In this document: positions 33,267 through 41,700 of the stretch, piece by piece
Layout: each line of letters opens with the position of its first letter
How positions within the stretch are numbered: the first letter of the stretch is position 1
From: Nonomuraea rubra
GTDB taxonomy: Bacteria > Actinomycetota > Actinomycetes > Streptosporangiales > Streptosporangiaceae
Reading direction: 5' to 3'
Assembly (NCBI RefSeq): GCF_014207985.1
Contig: NZ_JACHMI010000001.1
Location: forward strand, 3,765,001 to 3,829,000
Length of the DNA stretch: 64,000 nucleotides
Translations under genes and position numbers: made by a program
Notes under the pieces: model-generated
What the model saw: the letters and a program-made list of their open reading frames with translations, nothing else
The model's database searches: none
What the model was told of the DNA's origin: nothing

Positions 33267-33400
33267 GACGAGCGGCGGTCGGCCTGGACGAGTGGCGGTC
33301 GGCCTGGACGAGTGGCGGGCCGGTCAGGGCGGGCGGGCGGCGGGTCGGTCAGGGCGGGTGGCTGCGTGGGCCTCGGACAGGCGGCCGGTCGGTCAGGATG
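33267..33400. repeat. GC-rich tandem repeats at a convergent junction
   Basis: Three 20-bp units close to GACGAGTGGCGGTCGGCCTG start at 33267, 33287 and 33307. Less regular GGTCGGTCAGG-containing copies follow up to the stop of endonuclease V. Confidence 0.65.
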
Positions 33401-34052
33401 GGTGGCGGGCGAGGTGGTCGGCGCGGCGGATGGGCTCGGGGAGGCGGTAGCGCGGGGTCAGGCGCAGGACCTGGTCCGTGGCGGCGTCCAGCGTGATGCG
33501 GTGCCCCTGAGAGACGTACACGGGCTTGATCTCCCGCTGGGTGCGCAGGGCGCGGCCGACCGTGGCGCCGTCGTGGACGATCGGCGTCCAAGCCCCCCGC
33601 TCCGGGCCGGGCGGCTCGTGCGTGCCGACGAACGGCGTCTTGCCCACCCCCAGCGCGGGCAGCCCGGTCAGCACGCCCAGGTGGCAGGCCAGGCCGAAGC
33701 CGCGCGGGTGCGCCAGCCCGTACCCGTCGCAGACCAGCAGGTCGGGCGTCACCGTGAGCCGTTCGAGCGCCGCCACCAGCGCGGGCAGCTCGCGGAAGGC
33801 GAACAGGCCCGGCACGTACGGGAAGGCCGCCTCCCCGTGCGCCACCACCTCCTCCACCGGCTCCAGCGTGCCCGCGTCCAGCACCACCACCGCGGCCGTC
33901 AGCTCGTCGTCGCCGTGATAGTGCACGTCCAGCCCGGCCACCAGCGCGAACGTGTCCGGCCCTGTCAGCTCGACCTGCCCGCGGAGCCGGTCCTGGACGG
34001 ACTCCGCCTCGGCGACACTGGTGGGCCAGGGGTGAAGCTGCTTCACGTGCAC
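33393..34052 (-). CDS. nfi: Endonuclease V
   Basis: The 219-residue enzyme cuts DNA (or RNA) next to deaminated purines, especially inosine. It has the first metal Asp in VAGLDVHYHGDDE, then VCDGYGLAHPRGFGLACHLG and GVGKTPFVGTHE, all canonical. The GTG at 34052 is favoured because TACCTT ends 7 nt upstream; a second GTG two codons later is possible. It shares 18 bp of promoter region with the divergent hydrolase gene. The last residues are followed by repeat DNA. Confidence 0.93.
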   Translation of the reverse strand: MHVKQLHPWPTSVAEAESVQDRLRGQVELTGPDTFALVAGLDVHYHGDDELTAAVVVLDAGTLEPVEEVVAHGEAAFPYVPGLFAFRELPALVAALERLTVTPDLLVCDGYGLAHPRGFGLACHLGVLTGLPALGVGKTPFVGTHEPPGPERGAWTPIVHDGATVGRALRTQREIKPVYVSQGHRITLDAATDQVLRLTPRYRLPEPIRRADHLARHPS

Positions 34053-34070
34053 CCGGCCTAAGGTATCCCC
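34053..34070. promoter_or_regulatory. Overlapping divergent leaderless promoters, nfi / hydrolase
   Basis: On the minus strand TACCTT ends 7 nt before the GTG at 34052. On the plus strand TAAGGT (34059-34064) ends 6 nt before the ATG at 34071. The two -10 boxes share bases within CCTAAGGTA, so only one polymerase could open the region at a time. Confidence 0.55.
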
Positions 34071-35480
34071 ATGTGCGATGTCCTGGTGATCGTCGGTCCC
34101 GGGGTGGCGGTGGACGCCGGGCTGCTCGGCGAGATCGCCCGCCGCGAGTTCGCCGTGCTGGGGGTGCGGGGGAGGATCGTCCGGGCCCGGGACGCCGCGC
34201 ACCTGAGGTCCCTGATGCGCGAGGAGGCCGTGGTCGTCGTCGTGCCCGCGCCGGGTGAGGAGGCCTCGGCCATGATCACGCAGCCGCCCGGGACCGGGGT
34301 GGTGGTGCCGGTGGACCTCGACCGGGTCGAGGGTGCCCGGCACATCCACGGTCGCGGGATCGCGGGGCTGGCGTGGGGGATCCGGCACGCCGTACATCGG
34401 GCCCGCCATCCGGACGTGCGGCGGATCGCCTACGGGCCGTCCCCGGAGCAGTGGGGTGACCTGTACCTTCCCGAGAGCCAGGGTGAGGTGCCGGTCGTGG
34501 CGCTGATCCACGGCGGGTACTGGCGGTCGATCTGGGCCGCCGACCTCATGGAGGCGCTCTGCGCGGACCTGGCAGGGCGCGGCTTCGCCGTCTGGAACCT
34601 GGAGTACCGGCGCCCGGACCTGCACGGCTGGGCCGCGACCAGGCAAGACATCGCCGCCGGCCTGTCCGCCCTCGAACGGATCGGCCCCGCCCCGGCGCCC
34701 GGACCGGTCACCGCGGCGGGCCGGCCTGCCCGCCCCGACGCCAGCCCCGCCCGCGCGTCGGGATCCGCTCACGCGTCGGGGTCCGCTCACGCGTCGGGGT
34801 CCGCTCACGCGTCGGGATCCGCCCGCGCGTCGGGATCCGCCCGCGCGTCGGGATCCGCCCGCGCGTCGGGATCCGCCCGCGGGCAGGAAGCGGCCACCGT
34901 GCCGGGAGCGGCCGGCGCGTCCGGCCAGGGGGCTGTGCGGGGGCCGGTGCTCGACCTGGATCGGGTCGCGGTGGCCGGGCACTCGGCGGGTGCCCAGCTC
35001 GCCCTGCGCGCCGTGGCCGACGGGGCGCGCGTGGCCCTGGCGGTGTCGCTGGCGGGCGTCCTGGACCTGGTCGAGGCGGACCGCCGCTGGCTCAGCCACG
35101 GCGCGGTCGCCGCCGTCCTGGGCGACGCCTACTCCGGCACGCGGGACGCCAAACCCGGCACGCGGGACGCCAGACCCGGCGCGCGGGACGGCGGGTCCGG
35201 TGCGGCGGGCGGTGACCCCGCCGAGGAGCTGCCCGGCGGCGAGCTGTACGCCTCCTCCCCCCTGCACCGCCTCCCCCTGGGCGTCCCCCAGCTCGTCGTC
35301 CAGGGCAGGGCCGACGACGTGAACCTGGTCGACTTCTCCCGCCGCTACACCGCCGCCGCCCGCCGGGCAGGCGACGACGTGACGTACCTGGAGCTGCCCG
35401 GCGACCACCAGGACGTCATCACCCCCGGCACCCCGATCTGGCAGGCCACGGCCCAGGCCATCACCGCCGCGTTCGCCTAG
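34071..35480 (+). CDS. Alpha/beta hydrolase, arylformamidase-like, with an AroQ-like N-terminal domain
   Basis: The 469-residue protein has two parts. Residues 1-120 look like a degenerate type II dehydroquinase fold (VLVIVGPGVAVDAGLLGE, VVVPVDLDRVEGA, HIHGRGIAGLAWGIRHAV) without clear catalytic residues. The rest is an alpha/beta hydrolase with the oxyanion HGGYWR, the nucleophile elbow GHSAGAQ and a final GDHQDV histidine, close to kynurenine formamidases. It lies 32 bp before kynurenine 3-monooxygenase, supporting N-formylkynurenine hydrolysis. Seven 18-bp and three 21-bp in-frame repeats insert low-complexity linkers in the hydrolase. Other esterase roles remain possible. Confidence 0.75.
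   Translation: MCDVLVIVGPGVAVDAGLLGEIARREFAVLGVRGRIVRARDAAHLRSLMREEAVVVVVPAPGEEASAMITQPPGTGVVVPVDLDRVEGARHIHGRGIAGLAWGIRHAVHRARHPDVRRIAYGPSPEQWGDLYLPESQGEVPVVALIHGGYWRSIWAADLMEALCADLAGRGFAVWNLEYRRPDLHGWAATRQDIAAGLSALERIGPAPAPGPVTAAGRPARPDASPARASGSAHASGSAHASGSAHASGSARASGSARASGSARASGSARGQEAATVPGAAGASGQGAVRGPVLDLDRVAVAGHSAGAQLALRAVADGARVALAVSLAGVLDLVEADRRWLSHGAVAAVLGDAYSGTRDAKPGTRDARPGARDGGSGAAGGDPAEELPGGELYASSPLHRLPLGVPQLVVQGRADDVNLVDFSRRYTAAARRAGDDVTYLELPGDHQDVITPGTPIWQATAQAITAAFA
34755..34880. repeat. Seven 18-bp in-frame repeats within the hydrolase gene
   Basis: Units near GCGTCGGGATCCGCCCGC start every 18 bp from 34755. The first three end in TCAC and the last four in CCGC. They encode a six-residue Ala/Ser/Gly repeat ending in Arg or His, just before the nucleophile-elbow strand. 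Confidence 0.9.
35136..35198. repeat. Three 21-bp in-frame repeats within the hydrolase gene
   Basis: Units starting GGCACGCGGGACGCC at 35136, 35157 and 35178 encode a Gly-Thr-Arg-Asp-Ala-Lys/Arg-Pro-like heptad in the lid region of the hydrolase. Confidence 0.8.
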
Positions 35481-35512
35481 ACAACCCCGGCCCACCGCCG
35501 TACGAAGAAGAG

Positions 35513-36826
35513 ATGGAGGTCACGATCGTCGGCGCCGGGCTGGTCGGCTGCCTGCTCGCCTGTTACCTGGCCCGCCGAGGCCACCACGTCACCCTGTACG
35601 AACGCCGCCCCGACCCGAGGGACCGCGGCCCCGACCGCGGCAGGTCGATCAACCTGGCCATCTCCCAGCGCGGCATCGACGCCCTGCGCCGCCTCGGCCT
35701 CGACGGCAAGGTCCTGCACGCGGCGCTGCCCATGGCGGGCCGGATGATGCACGCCCCCGACGGCGCCCTCACCTTCCAGCCGTACAGCGCCGACCGGTCG
35801 CACGCGATCAACTCCATCGGCCGCGCCGACCTCAACCGGGAGCTCCTGGAGGCGGCGACCGCGCAGCCGGGCGTGGAGGTGCGGTTCGGGTGCCGGCTGA
35901 CCGGGCTGGACGAGCGTACGGGGCGGCTGCGGTTCGAGTCGGGCGAGGAGGTGGACGCCGGGGTGGTGATCGGCGCGGACGGGGCGTACAGCGCGGTGCG
36001 GGCCAGGCTGCAGCAGCTCCCCGGCGTGAGCTTCAGCCAGGAGTACCTGGACTACGGCTACAAGGAGCTGACGATCCCGGCCAGGAACGGCGAGTTCGTC
36101 ATGGATCCGGGCGCGCTGCACATCTGGCCGCGCGGCCGGTCCATGATGATCGCCCTGCCGAACCCGGACCGCTCGTTCACCTGCACCCTGTTCTGGCCGC
36201 ACGACACGCTCGCCGCCCTCGACACGCCGCAGCGGATCAGGGCGTACTTCGCCGAGCACTATCCCGACGCGTTCGGGCTGATGCCCGGCCTGGTCCCCGA
36301 CTACCAGGGGAACCCGGTCGGCCACCTGGTCACGATGCGCTGCTCGCCGTGGCACGCGGGGGTCGGGAACGCCGTGGTCGGGCTGGTCGGCGACGCCGCG
36401 CACGCCATCGTGCCCTTCTACGGGCAGGGCGCCAACTGCGGCTTCGAGGACTGCGTCGAGCTGGACCGCTGCCTGGACGAGGCGGGCGACGACTTCCCGA
36501 GGGCGCTGGAGCTGTTCGAGCGGCGCAAGGCCGACACCGACGTGATCGCCAGGCTGGCGCTGGACAACTTCGTGGAGATGCGCGACAAGGTCGGCTCCCG
36601 GCTGTTCCTGGCGGGCAAGCGGCTGGAGCACGCGCTGGAGCGGGTGCTGCCCGGCTACGTCTCGCGCTACGAGCTGGTGTCGTTCTCGACGACCCCGTAC
36701 TCGCAGGTGGAGCGGCGGGTCACCTGGCAGCGGCGGGCCGTGGTGGCCGCGGGCGCGGCGCTCGTGGCGCTCGCGTTCGCGGCGCGTCGCAGCCGGGGTC
36801 TGGTGCGTACGCCGGAAGCCGACTGA
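35513..36826 (+). CDS. kmo: Kynurenine 3-monooxygenase (FAD-dependent)
   Basis: The 437-residue flavoprotein has GAGLVG (residues 7-12), [12 protein letters not shown], the GDG-like [12 protein letters not shown] and [22 protein letters not shown] for FAD binding, all matching kynurenine 3-monooxygenases. It hydroxylates kynurenine with NADPH and O2. A C-terminal hydrophobic helix ([15 protein letters not shown]) resembles the membrane anchor of KMO enzymes. GAAGAAGAG precedes the ATG. The gene upstream looks like kynurenine formamidase and an acyl-CoA synthetase follows 4 bp later. Kynureninase and tryptophan dioxygenase are not in this window. Confidence 0.9.
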   Translation: MEVTIVGAGLVGCLLACYLARRGHHVTLYERRPDPRDRGPDRGRSINLAISQRGIDALRRLGLDGKVLHAALPMAGRMMHAPDGALTFQPYSADRSHAINSIGRADLNRELLEAATAQPGVEVRFGCRLTGLDERTGRLRFESGEEVDAGVVIGADGAYSAVRARLQQLPGVSFSQEYLDYGYKELTIPARNGEFVMDPGALHIWPRGRSMMIALPNPDRSFTCTLFWPHDTLAALDTPQRIRAYFAEHYPDAFGLMPGLVPDYQGNPVGHLVTMRCSPWHAGVGNAVVGLVGDAAHAIVPFYGQGANCGFEDCVELDRCLDEAGDDFPRALELFERRKADTDVIARLALDNFVEMRDKVGSRLFLAGKRLEHALERVLPGYVSRYELVSFSTTPYSQVERRVTWQRRAVVAAGAALVALAFAARRSRGLVRTPEAD

Positions 36827-36830
36827 CACT

Positions 36831-38450
36831 GTGGTCATGCTGTCGTACTCCAGCGCCACCGCCGACACCCCGCTTCTCGGCGAGACCATCGGCGCGAACC
36901 TCGAACGAACCGTGGCCCGCTTCGGCGACCGGGAAGCCCTCGTGGACGTTCCCGCGGGCCGCAGGTGGACCTACACGCAGCTCAACGCCGACGTGGACGA
37001 CCTGGCGAGGTCCCTGCTGGCCAGGGGTGTCGCGAAGGGCGACAGGGTGGGCATCTGGGCGCCCAACAGGGCCGAGTGGGTGATCGTCCAGTACGCCACC
37101 GCCAAGATCGGCGCGATCCTCGTCAATGTCAATCCGGCCTACCGCACCCACGAGCTGCGGTACGTGGTCGAGCAGTCGGGCATGCGGCTGCTGATCAGCG
37201 CCCTGGCGCACAAGGGCAGCGACTACCGGGCCATGGTCGGGGAGATCGGCTTCACGGACGTCGTCTACCTGGACGATCCGAGCTGGGACGCCCTGACCGC
37301 CGTCAAGGCGGACCCGGCGGCGCTGGCGGCCCGCAAGACGGAGCTGGCCTGCGACGACCCGATCAACATCCAGTACACCTCCGGCACCACCGGCTTCCCC
37401 AAGGGTGCGACGCTGTCGCACCACAACATCCTCAACAACGGCTTCTTCGTCGGCGAGCTGATCCACTACACCGAACGGGACCGGGTGTGCCTGCCGGTGC
37501 CCTTCTACCACTGCTTCGGCATGGTCATGGGCAACCTGGGCGCCACCTCCCACGGCTCCTGCATCGTCATCCCGTCGCCGGGCTTCGACCCCGAGGCCAC
37601 GCTGCGCGCGGTGGAGGAGGAGCGGTGCACGTCCCTGTACGGGGTGCCGACGATGTTCATCGCCGAGCTGGCACTGGCCGCGAAGTTCGACCTGTCGTCC
37701 CTGCGCACGGGCATCATGGCCGGCTCGCCCTGCCCGGTGGAGGTGATGAAGCGGGTCGTCGGCGAGATGAACATGCGCGAGGTCGCCATCTGCTACGGCA
37801 TGACCGAGACCTCACCCGTGTCCACGATGACCAGGTCCGACGACGACCTGGCCCGCAGGACCGAGACGGTCGGCCGGGTGATGCCGCACGTCGAGGTGAA
37901 GATCGTGCACCCGGAGACCCGGCTTACCGTGCCCAGGGGCGAGCCGGGCGAGCTGTGCACGCGGGGCTACTCGGTCATGCTCGGCTACTGGGACGAGCCG
38001 GAGAAGACGGCCGAGGCCATCGACGCGGCGCGGTGGATGCGTACCGGGGACCTGGCGACCATGGACGACGACGGCTACGTGAACGTGGTCGGCCGGATCA
38101 AGGACATGATCATCAGGGGTGGCGAGAACGTCTATCCGCGCGAGATCGAGGAGTTCCTGTACGGGCATCCGGACATCGCCGACGTCCAGGTCATCGGGGT
38201 GCCCGACGAGCGGTACGGCGAGGAGGTCATGGCCTGGGTGATCATGCGGCCGGACACGGAGCCGCTGACGGCCGAGCGGGTCCGGGAGTACTGCGCCGGG
38301 CGGCTGGCGCACTTCAAGATCCCCCGGTACGTGCGCGTGGTCGAGGAGTTCCCGCTCACGGTGACCGGCAAGATCAGGAAGGTGGAGATGCGGGAACGCT
38401 CGATCGAGCTGCTCGGCCTCCAGAGCGCGGCGGCCGTCCAGAACGCCTGA
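36831..38450 (+). CDS. Acyl-CoA synthetase (AMP-forming, FadD-like)
   Basis: The 539-residue enzyme activates a carboxylic acid via an acyl-AMP. It has the P-loop [13 protein letters not shown] near residue 183, [29 protein letters not shown] and the C-terminal catalytic Lys in [10 protein letters not shown]. Its best resemblance is to medium/long-chain fatty acyl-CoA synthetases. It follows kmo by 4 bp, so the two are co-transcribed, and its substrate could be a fatty acid or an aromatic acid from the kynurenine route. GTG at 36831 or ATG at 36837 could be the start. Confidence 0.9.
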   Translation: MVMLSYSSATADTPLLGETIGANLERTVARFGDREALVDVPAGRRWTYTQLNADVDDLARSLLARGVAKGDRVGIWAPNRAEWVIVQYATAKIGAILVNVNPAYRTHELRYVVEQSGMRLLISALAHKGSDYRAMVGEIGFTDVVYLDDPSWDALTAVKADPAALAARKTELACDDPINIQYTSGTTGFPKGATLSHHNILNNGFFVGELIHYTERDRVCLPVPFYHCFGMVMGNLGATSHGSCIVIPSPGFDPEATLRAVEEERCTSLYGVPTMFIAELALAAKFDLSSLRTGIMAGSPCPVEVMKRVVGEMNMREVAICYGMTETSPVSTMTRSDDDLARRTETVGRVMPHVEVKIVHPETRLTVPRGEPGELCTRGYSVMLGYWDEPEKTAEAIDAARWMRTGDLATMDDDGYVNVVGRIKDMIIRGGENVYPREIEEFLYGHPDIADVQVIGVPDERYGEEVMAWVIMRPDTEPLTAERVREYCAGRLAHFKIPRYVRVVEEFPLTVTGKIRKVEMRERSIELLGLQSAAAVQNA

Positions 38451-38526
38451 CCGCCCCCGAACGCCTGGCCGCTCGGAATGCCTGGCCGCCCGGAATGCCT
38501 GGCCGTTCGAAACGCCTGACCGCTCA
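38441..38526. repeat. 17-bp tandem repeats spanning two convergent stop codons
   Basis: Units near GAATGCCTGGCCGCCCG start at 38441 (18 bp), 38459, 38476, 38493 and 38510. The array contains the stop of the acyl-CoA synthetase and ends on the stop of the glutamine amidotransferase, so the whole junction is repeat. Confidence 0.85.
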
Positions 38527-39237
38527 GGCGGCGCCGCTGGCGCGGGCGGTCGCCTGAGCGGCGACGAGGGCGGCGAAGCGGCCGGTCACCGTGCGCCAGA
38601 TCGGCGTGGAGACCGGCTCGTCCGCCACCGCCCGCGCGTACACCTCGTCGGGATCGAACCCCTCCACCCGCCACTCCCGGATCCGCGCGGGCAGTACCTC
38701 CGGATGGAACTGCACGCCCCACGCCCGCTCGCCCACCCGGAACGCCTGGTACGGGCAGCTCGCGGTCTCCGCCAGGTGCACGGCCCCGCCGGGCAGGCGG
38801 ACGACGGCGTCCTTGTGGTGCTCGATCGCGGGCACCACCGGCGGCAGGCCGTGGAAGAGCGGATCGGTGGCCGCCTCGGGCCTGATCGTGACCGGCAGGC
38901 TGCCGTTCTCCGGCGCGCCCGCGTCGCCGCGCACCTCACCGCCGGCCACCTGCGCGAGCATCTGCCCGCCCAGGCAGATGCCGAACACCGGCACCCCGCC
39001 GGCCAGCGCCTGCCCCATCAGCCGCCGCGCGTCACGCAGCCACGGGGCCCGGTCGTCCTCGCCGGGCAGGTAGCCGCCGCCGAGCATGATCATGGCGTCG
39101 TGGCCGAGGCGATCCGGCAGCGGCGCACCGGCGTGGGCGGGCACGACGTCGAGCGTGAGGCCGGCCTCCTCCAGCCAGCCGGCCAGGCGGCCGGGGCCGC
39201 CGCTCGTGCTGTTCTGGACGACGAGGACGTCAGCCAT
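38524..39237 (-). CDS. Class I glutamine amidotransferase-like protein
   Basis: The 237-residue protein has the GATase1 triad: nucleophile Cys in VFGICLGGQ, and His/Glu in GVQFHPEVL. The MLGGGYLPGEDDRAPWLRDAR region resembles stand-alone GuaA-like amidotransferases and PuuD-like gamma-glutamyl hydrolases. It could supply ammonia to an unknown partner or hydrolyse a gamma-glutamyl bond. GGAGG precedes the ATG. The DUF5655 gene upstream overlaps it by 8 bp and is co-transcribed. Confidence 0.88.
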   Translation of the reverse strand: MADVLVVQNSTSGGPGRLAGWLEEAGLTLDVVPAHAGAPLPDRLGHDAMIMLGGGYLPGEDDRAPWLRDARRLMGQALAGGVPVFGICLGGQMLAQVAGGEVRGDAGAPENGSLPVTIRPEAATDPLFHGLPPVVPAIEHHKDAVVRLPGGAVHLAETASCPYQAFRVGERAWGVQFHPEVLPARIREWRVEGFDPDEVYARAVADEPVSTPIWRTVTGRFAALVAAQATARASGAA

Positions 39238-39628
39238 CGTAGGCCTCCTCCATGAGATCGAGCAGGTGCTGGTCCACGTCCTCGACGCGGGTGAGCTTGA
39301 AGAAGTGCCAGACGTGGCCGTCCGGCATGGGCAGCGTCCTGGAGACCAGCGCGTGCTCGGCCCGCCGGGGGAGCACCAGCGCCAGTGACAGGCTGCGGGC
39401 CTTCGGGCGGATCTCGGCGAACTTGCGCTCGCTCTTGAGGAACACCCCGACCCGCACCGCGTCCTCGTGGACCGGGCCGAGCCCGCCGACCAGCCGGTCG
39501 TAGATCTCCCGGTAGACCGGCGGGTGCGGCGCGAACGTCTCCTCCACCGTGCAGCCCGGCACGCACACGTGCGACTGCCGGGCGCGGGCGAACTCCCGGT
39601 CGCACTCGGGGCAGACCCAGCGGGTCAC
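39230..39628 (-). CDS. DUF5655 protein with N-terminal zinc ribbon-like segment
   Basis: The 132-residue product begins VCPECDREFARARQSHVC, two CxxC/HxC-like pairs suited to a zinc. Its main part (VYREIYDRLVGGLGPVHEDAVRVGVFLKSERKFAEIRPKARSL, split here only for description) matches DUF5655, an uncharacterised small domain related to transport/DNA-binding-like folds. The GTG start and the 8-bp overlap with the amidotransferase suggest joint expression. Function unknown. Confidence 0.85.
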   Translation of the reverse strand: MTRWVCPECDREFARARQSHVCVPGCTVEETFAPHPPVYREIYDRLVGGLGPVHEDAVRVGVFLKSERKFAEIRPKARSLSLALVLPRRAEHALVSRTLPMPDGHVWHFFKLTRVEDVDQHLLDLMEEAYDG

Positions 39629-39662
39629 GCGATCACCGGCCGGGCCGGCCGGGCGGAACGGG

Positions 39663-40490
39663 TCACGGCAGGTTCGCCGCCCTGGCGGTGTGGCGGAGCA
39701 GAAGGGCGGTGGTGACAGGGCCGACGCCGCCCGGCACCGGGGTGAGCGCGCCCGCCACCCCCGAGACGGCCTCGAAGTCGACGTCGCCGGTCAGCCCGCC
39801 GTCGTCGGTCGGGTTGGTGCCCACGTCGATCACCACCGCGCCCGCCGCCACGTGCGCGGCCCCGATCAGCCCGGCCCGCCCGGCGGCCGCGACCAGCACC
39901 TCGGCCTGCGAGGTGACGGCCGCCAGGTCGCGGGTGCGGGAGTGGCAGACGGTGACCGTGGCGTGCCGGTCGAGCAGCAGGTGTGCCAGCGGCTTGCCCA
40001 CCACCGTCGAGCGGCCGACCACCACGGCCCGCCGCCCGGCCAGCTCCACCTCGTGGTGGTCGAGCAGCGCCAGCACGGCCGCCGCCGTGGCGGGCGGGAA
40101 CGCGGGCAGCCCGGCCGCCAGCCGGCCGAGCGAGAGCGGGTTGGCGCCGTCGACGTCCTTGCGCGGGTCGATGGCCGCGGCCAGCTCCTGCGCCGAGGCG
40201 CCGGGAGGCAGCGGGGTCTGCAGCATGAGGCCGTGGACCTGCGGGTCGGCCGACAGCCTGGCCAGCGTCTCGGCGATCTGGTCGGGGGCGGCGCCGGGGC
40301 CCAGGTCCACCACGTCGCAGGCGATGCCGGCGCCTGCCGCCGCCTTGGCGATCGAGCGGACGTACCACAGGCTGGCCTCGTCGGCGGTGGCCACGACCAC
40401 GGCCAGCCTCGGCTGCACGCCCGCGGCGGCCTCGGCCTGCGTCTGGGCCCTGATCGCGGCGGCCAGGTCCTTGCCGGTCAGCGTCTTCAA
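39663..40490 (-). CDS. folD: FolD-like methylene-THF dehydrogenase lacking the catalytic lysine
   Basis: The 275-residue protein has the FolD fold: IDPRKDVDGANP, VVGRSTVVGKP for NADP and TPVPGGVGPVT at the end. In FolD/MTHFD1 the segment around Tyr52 reads Y-V-x-x-K-x-K. Here it is YVRSIAK with Tyr43 kept, Ile47 at the catalytic Lys56 position and Lys49 kept. That Lys is essential for the cyclohydrolase step, so this protein may be dehydrogenase-only. The TTG start at 40490 overlaps the cyclohydrolase-family gene by 4 bp (TTGA), which could supply the missing reaction. Confidence 0.88.
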   Translation of the reverse strand: MKTLTGKDLAAAIRAQTQAEAAAGVQPRLAVVVATADEASLWYVRSIAKAAAGAGIACDVVDLGPGAAPDQIAETLARLSADPQVHGLMLQTPLPPGASAQELAAAIDPRKDVDGANPLSLGRLAAGLPAFPPATAAAVLALLDHHEVELAGRRAVVVGRSTVVGKPLAHLLLDRHATVTVCHSRTRDLAAVTSQAEVLVAAAGRAGLIGAAHVAAGAVVIDVGTNPTDDGGLTGDVDFEAVSGVAGALTPVPGGVGPVTTALLLRHTARAANLP

Positions 40491-41089
40491 GAGATCTCCT
40501 CGCGTACCTCGGCGGTGACCCAGTCTGCCCTGGCGACGGCCGCCTCCACGCCGGAGACGCGGATGTTCAGCTCCTCGCGTACCCGCTCGTCCTTGATGCC
40601 GCGCAGGTTGATCTCGACGTTCACCCTGGCCGTGGTGAGGGCGGCGCGGGCCGCCTCGGCGGCGGCGGCCACGTCGGTGACGACGTTGCGGTTGCCGATC
40701 GGCAGCAGCAGCTCGCACAGCTCGATCACGCGCGTGGCGGCCTCGATGACCCTCGCGGGCGGCTCTGCCGCGCCCTTCAGCGCCCTGGCGATGGCGGCGC
40801 TGCGCTCCTCGCCCTTGGGCAGCCGGTAGGCGTCGGCGACCGCGGTGAAGGCCGCCGCGTCCTCCTCTGCCAGCCGCAGCGACCGCGCCCGCAGGGTGTC
40901 GGTCTCGGCGATCACGGCCACGACGGTCTCGGCGTGGCCGGCGTACTTCTCGCCGGTGGTGTAGCGGGCCACCATGCCGAGCAGCGCGGCGGCCTGTGCC
41001 GCGTGCAGGGCCGCCGTGGCGCCGCCCCCGGGCGCGGGCACCCGGTCGGCGAGCTGGTCGAGGAAGTCGACGATCTTCAAGTCGCGCAT
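40487..41089 (-). CDS. Cyclodeaminase/cyclohydrolase family protein (FchA/FTCD-C-like)
   Basis: The 200-residue all-helical protein has the family signature APGGGATAALHAAQAAAL near the N-terminus and IGNRNVVTDVAAAAEAARAAL. Relatives are formiminotetrahydrofolate cyclodeaminase domains and the methenyltetrahydrofolate cyclohydrolase FchA of methylotrophs and acetogens. No histidine-degradation genes are nearby. Its translational coupling to a FolD without the cyclohydrolase Lys favours the FchA reaction: methenyl-THF to 10-formyl-THF. I chose the ATG at 41089. Confidence 0.88.
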   Translation of the reverse strand: MRDLKIVDFLDQLADRVPAPGGGATAALHAAQAAALLGMVARYTTGEKYAGHAETVVAVIAETDTLRARSLRLAEEDAAAFTAVADAYRLPKGEERSAAIARALKGAAEPPARVIEAATRVIELCELLLPIGNRNVVTDVAAAAEAARAALTTARVNVEINLRGIKDERVREELNIRVSGVEAAVARADWVTAEVREEIS

Positions 41090-41117
41090 GGCCGCATTCT
41101 GCCAGGCCACGCGTGGC

Positions 41118-41651
41118 TCACTCGCGGTACATCGGCCGTGTGGCGTCCTCGGAGCCGCTGCGCGGCGGCAGGTACGGCGACTGCGGCGACGCCGAGCCCC
41201 ACGACGACTCGTACTCGTCGGGCTCGGCCAGGTCGCGTGCCGGGCCCCGCCAGCGGGACGGGAACAGCGAGGCCACCAGCAGCGTCACGCCGACCACGAT
41301 CAGCAACCCCGAGTAGGCCGAGGTGGTGAAGCCGTTCCTGAACACCGCGGGCAGCAGGTCCGTGGGCAGCAGCCGCACCCCGGAGACCATCTCCACGAAA
41401 GGCATGACCCCGATGGCGGTGAAGGCCAGGCCGCCGAGCAGCGAGGCCACGGGCGACAGGCGCGATCCGGCCAGGAACGCCAGGACGATCGCCGTCGCGG
41501 CGAGCACGCCGACCGCGATCCAGGAGATCCGGAAGGACTGCTGCGCCTGCAGGGTGAGGTCGCCGACGCCGTACCACAGGCCGGCGGCGACGAGGGGCGG
41601 GAGGAGCAGTCCCGCGACCACTCCCAGAGCGTGACGGGCACCGTTTGACAT
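41118..41651 (-). CDS. Four-helix membrane protein
   Basis: The 177-residue protein has four predicted membrane helices (VVAGLLLPPLVAAGLWYGV, ISWIAVGVLAATAIVLAFLAG, LLGGLAFTAIGVMPFVEMV, and GLLIVVGVTLLVASLF) and a hydrophilic C-terminal tail of about 45 residues with repeated Tyr/Pro/Ser (PQSPYLPPRSGSED), presumably cytoplasmic. I do not recognise a family. It may be a single-gene unit or read-through from the M1 region; it lies upstream of the folate pair on the same strand. Confidence 0.78.
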   Translation of the reverse strand: MSNGARHALGVVAGLLLPPLVAAGLWYGVGDLTLQAQQSFRISWIAVGVLAATAIVLAFLAGSRLSPVASLLGGLAFTAIGVMPFVEMVSGVRLLPTDLLPAVFRNGFTTSAYSGLLIVVGVTLLVASLFPSRWRGPARDLAEPDEYESSWGSASPQSPYLPPRSGSEDATRPMYRE

Positions 41652-41700
41652 GACTAACCCCGTTTGTTTGGCTCTGTCCCAACCTACTCTCTGGGGTACG

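Noticed and set aside
34755..34880. Regular 18-bp repeats as a possible CRISPR or origin iteron array
   Set aside because: Units are adjacent with no spacers and keep the reading frame of the hydrolase gene.
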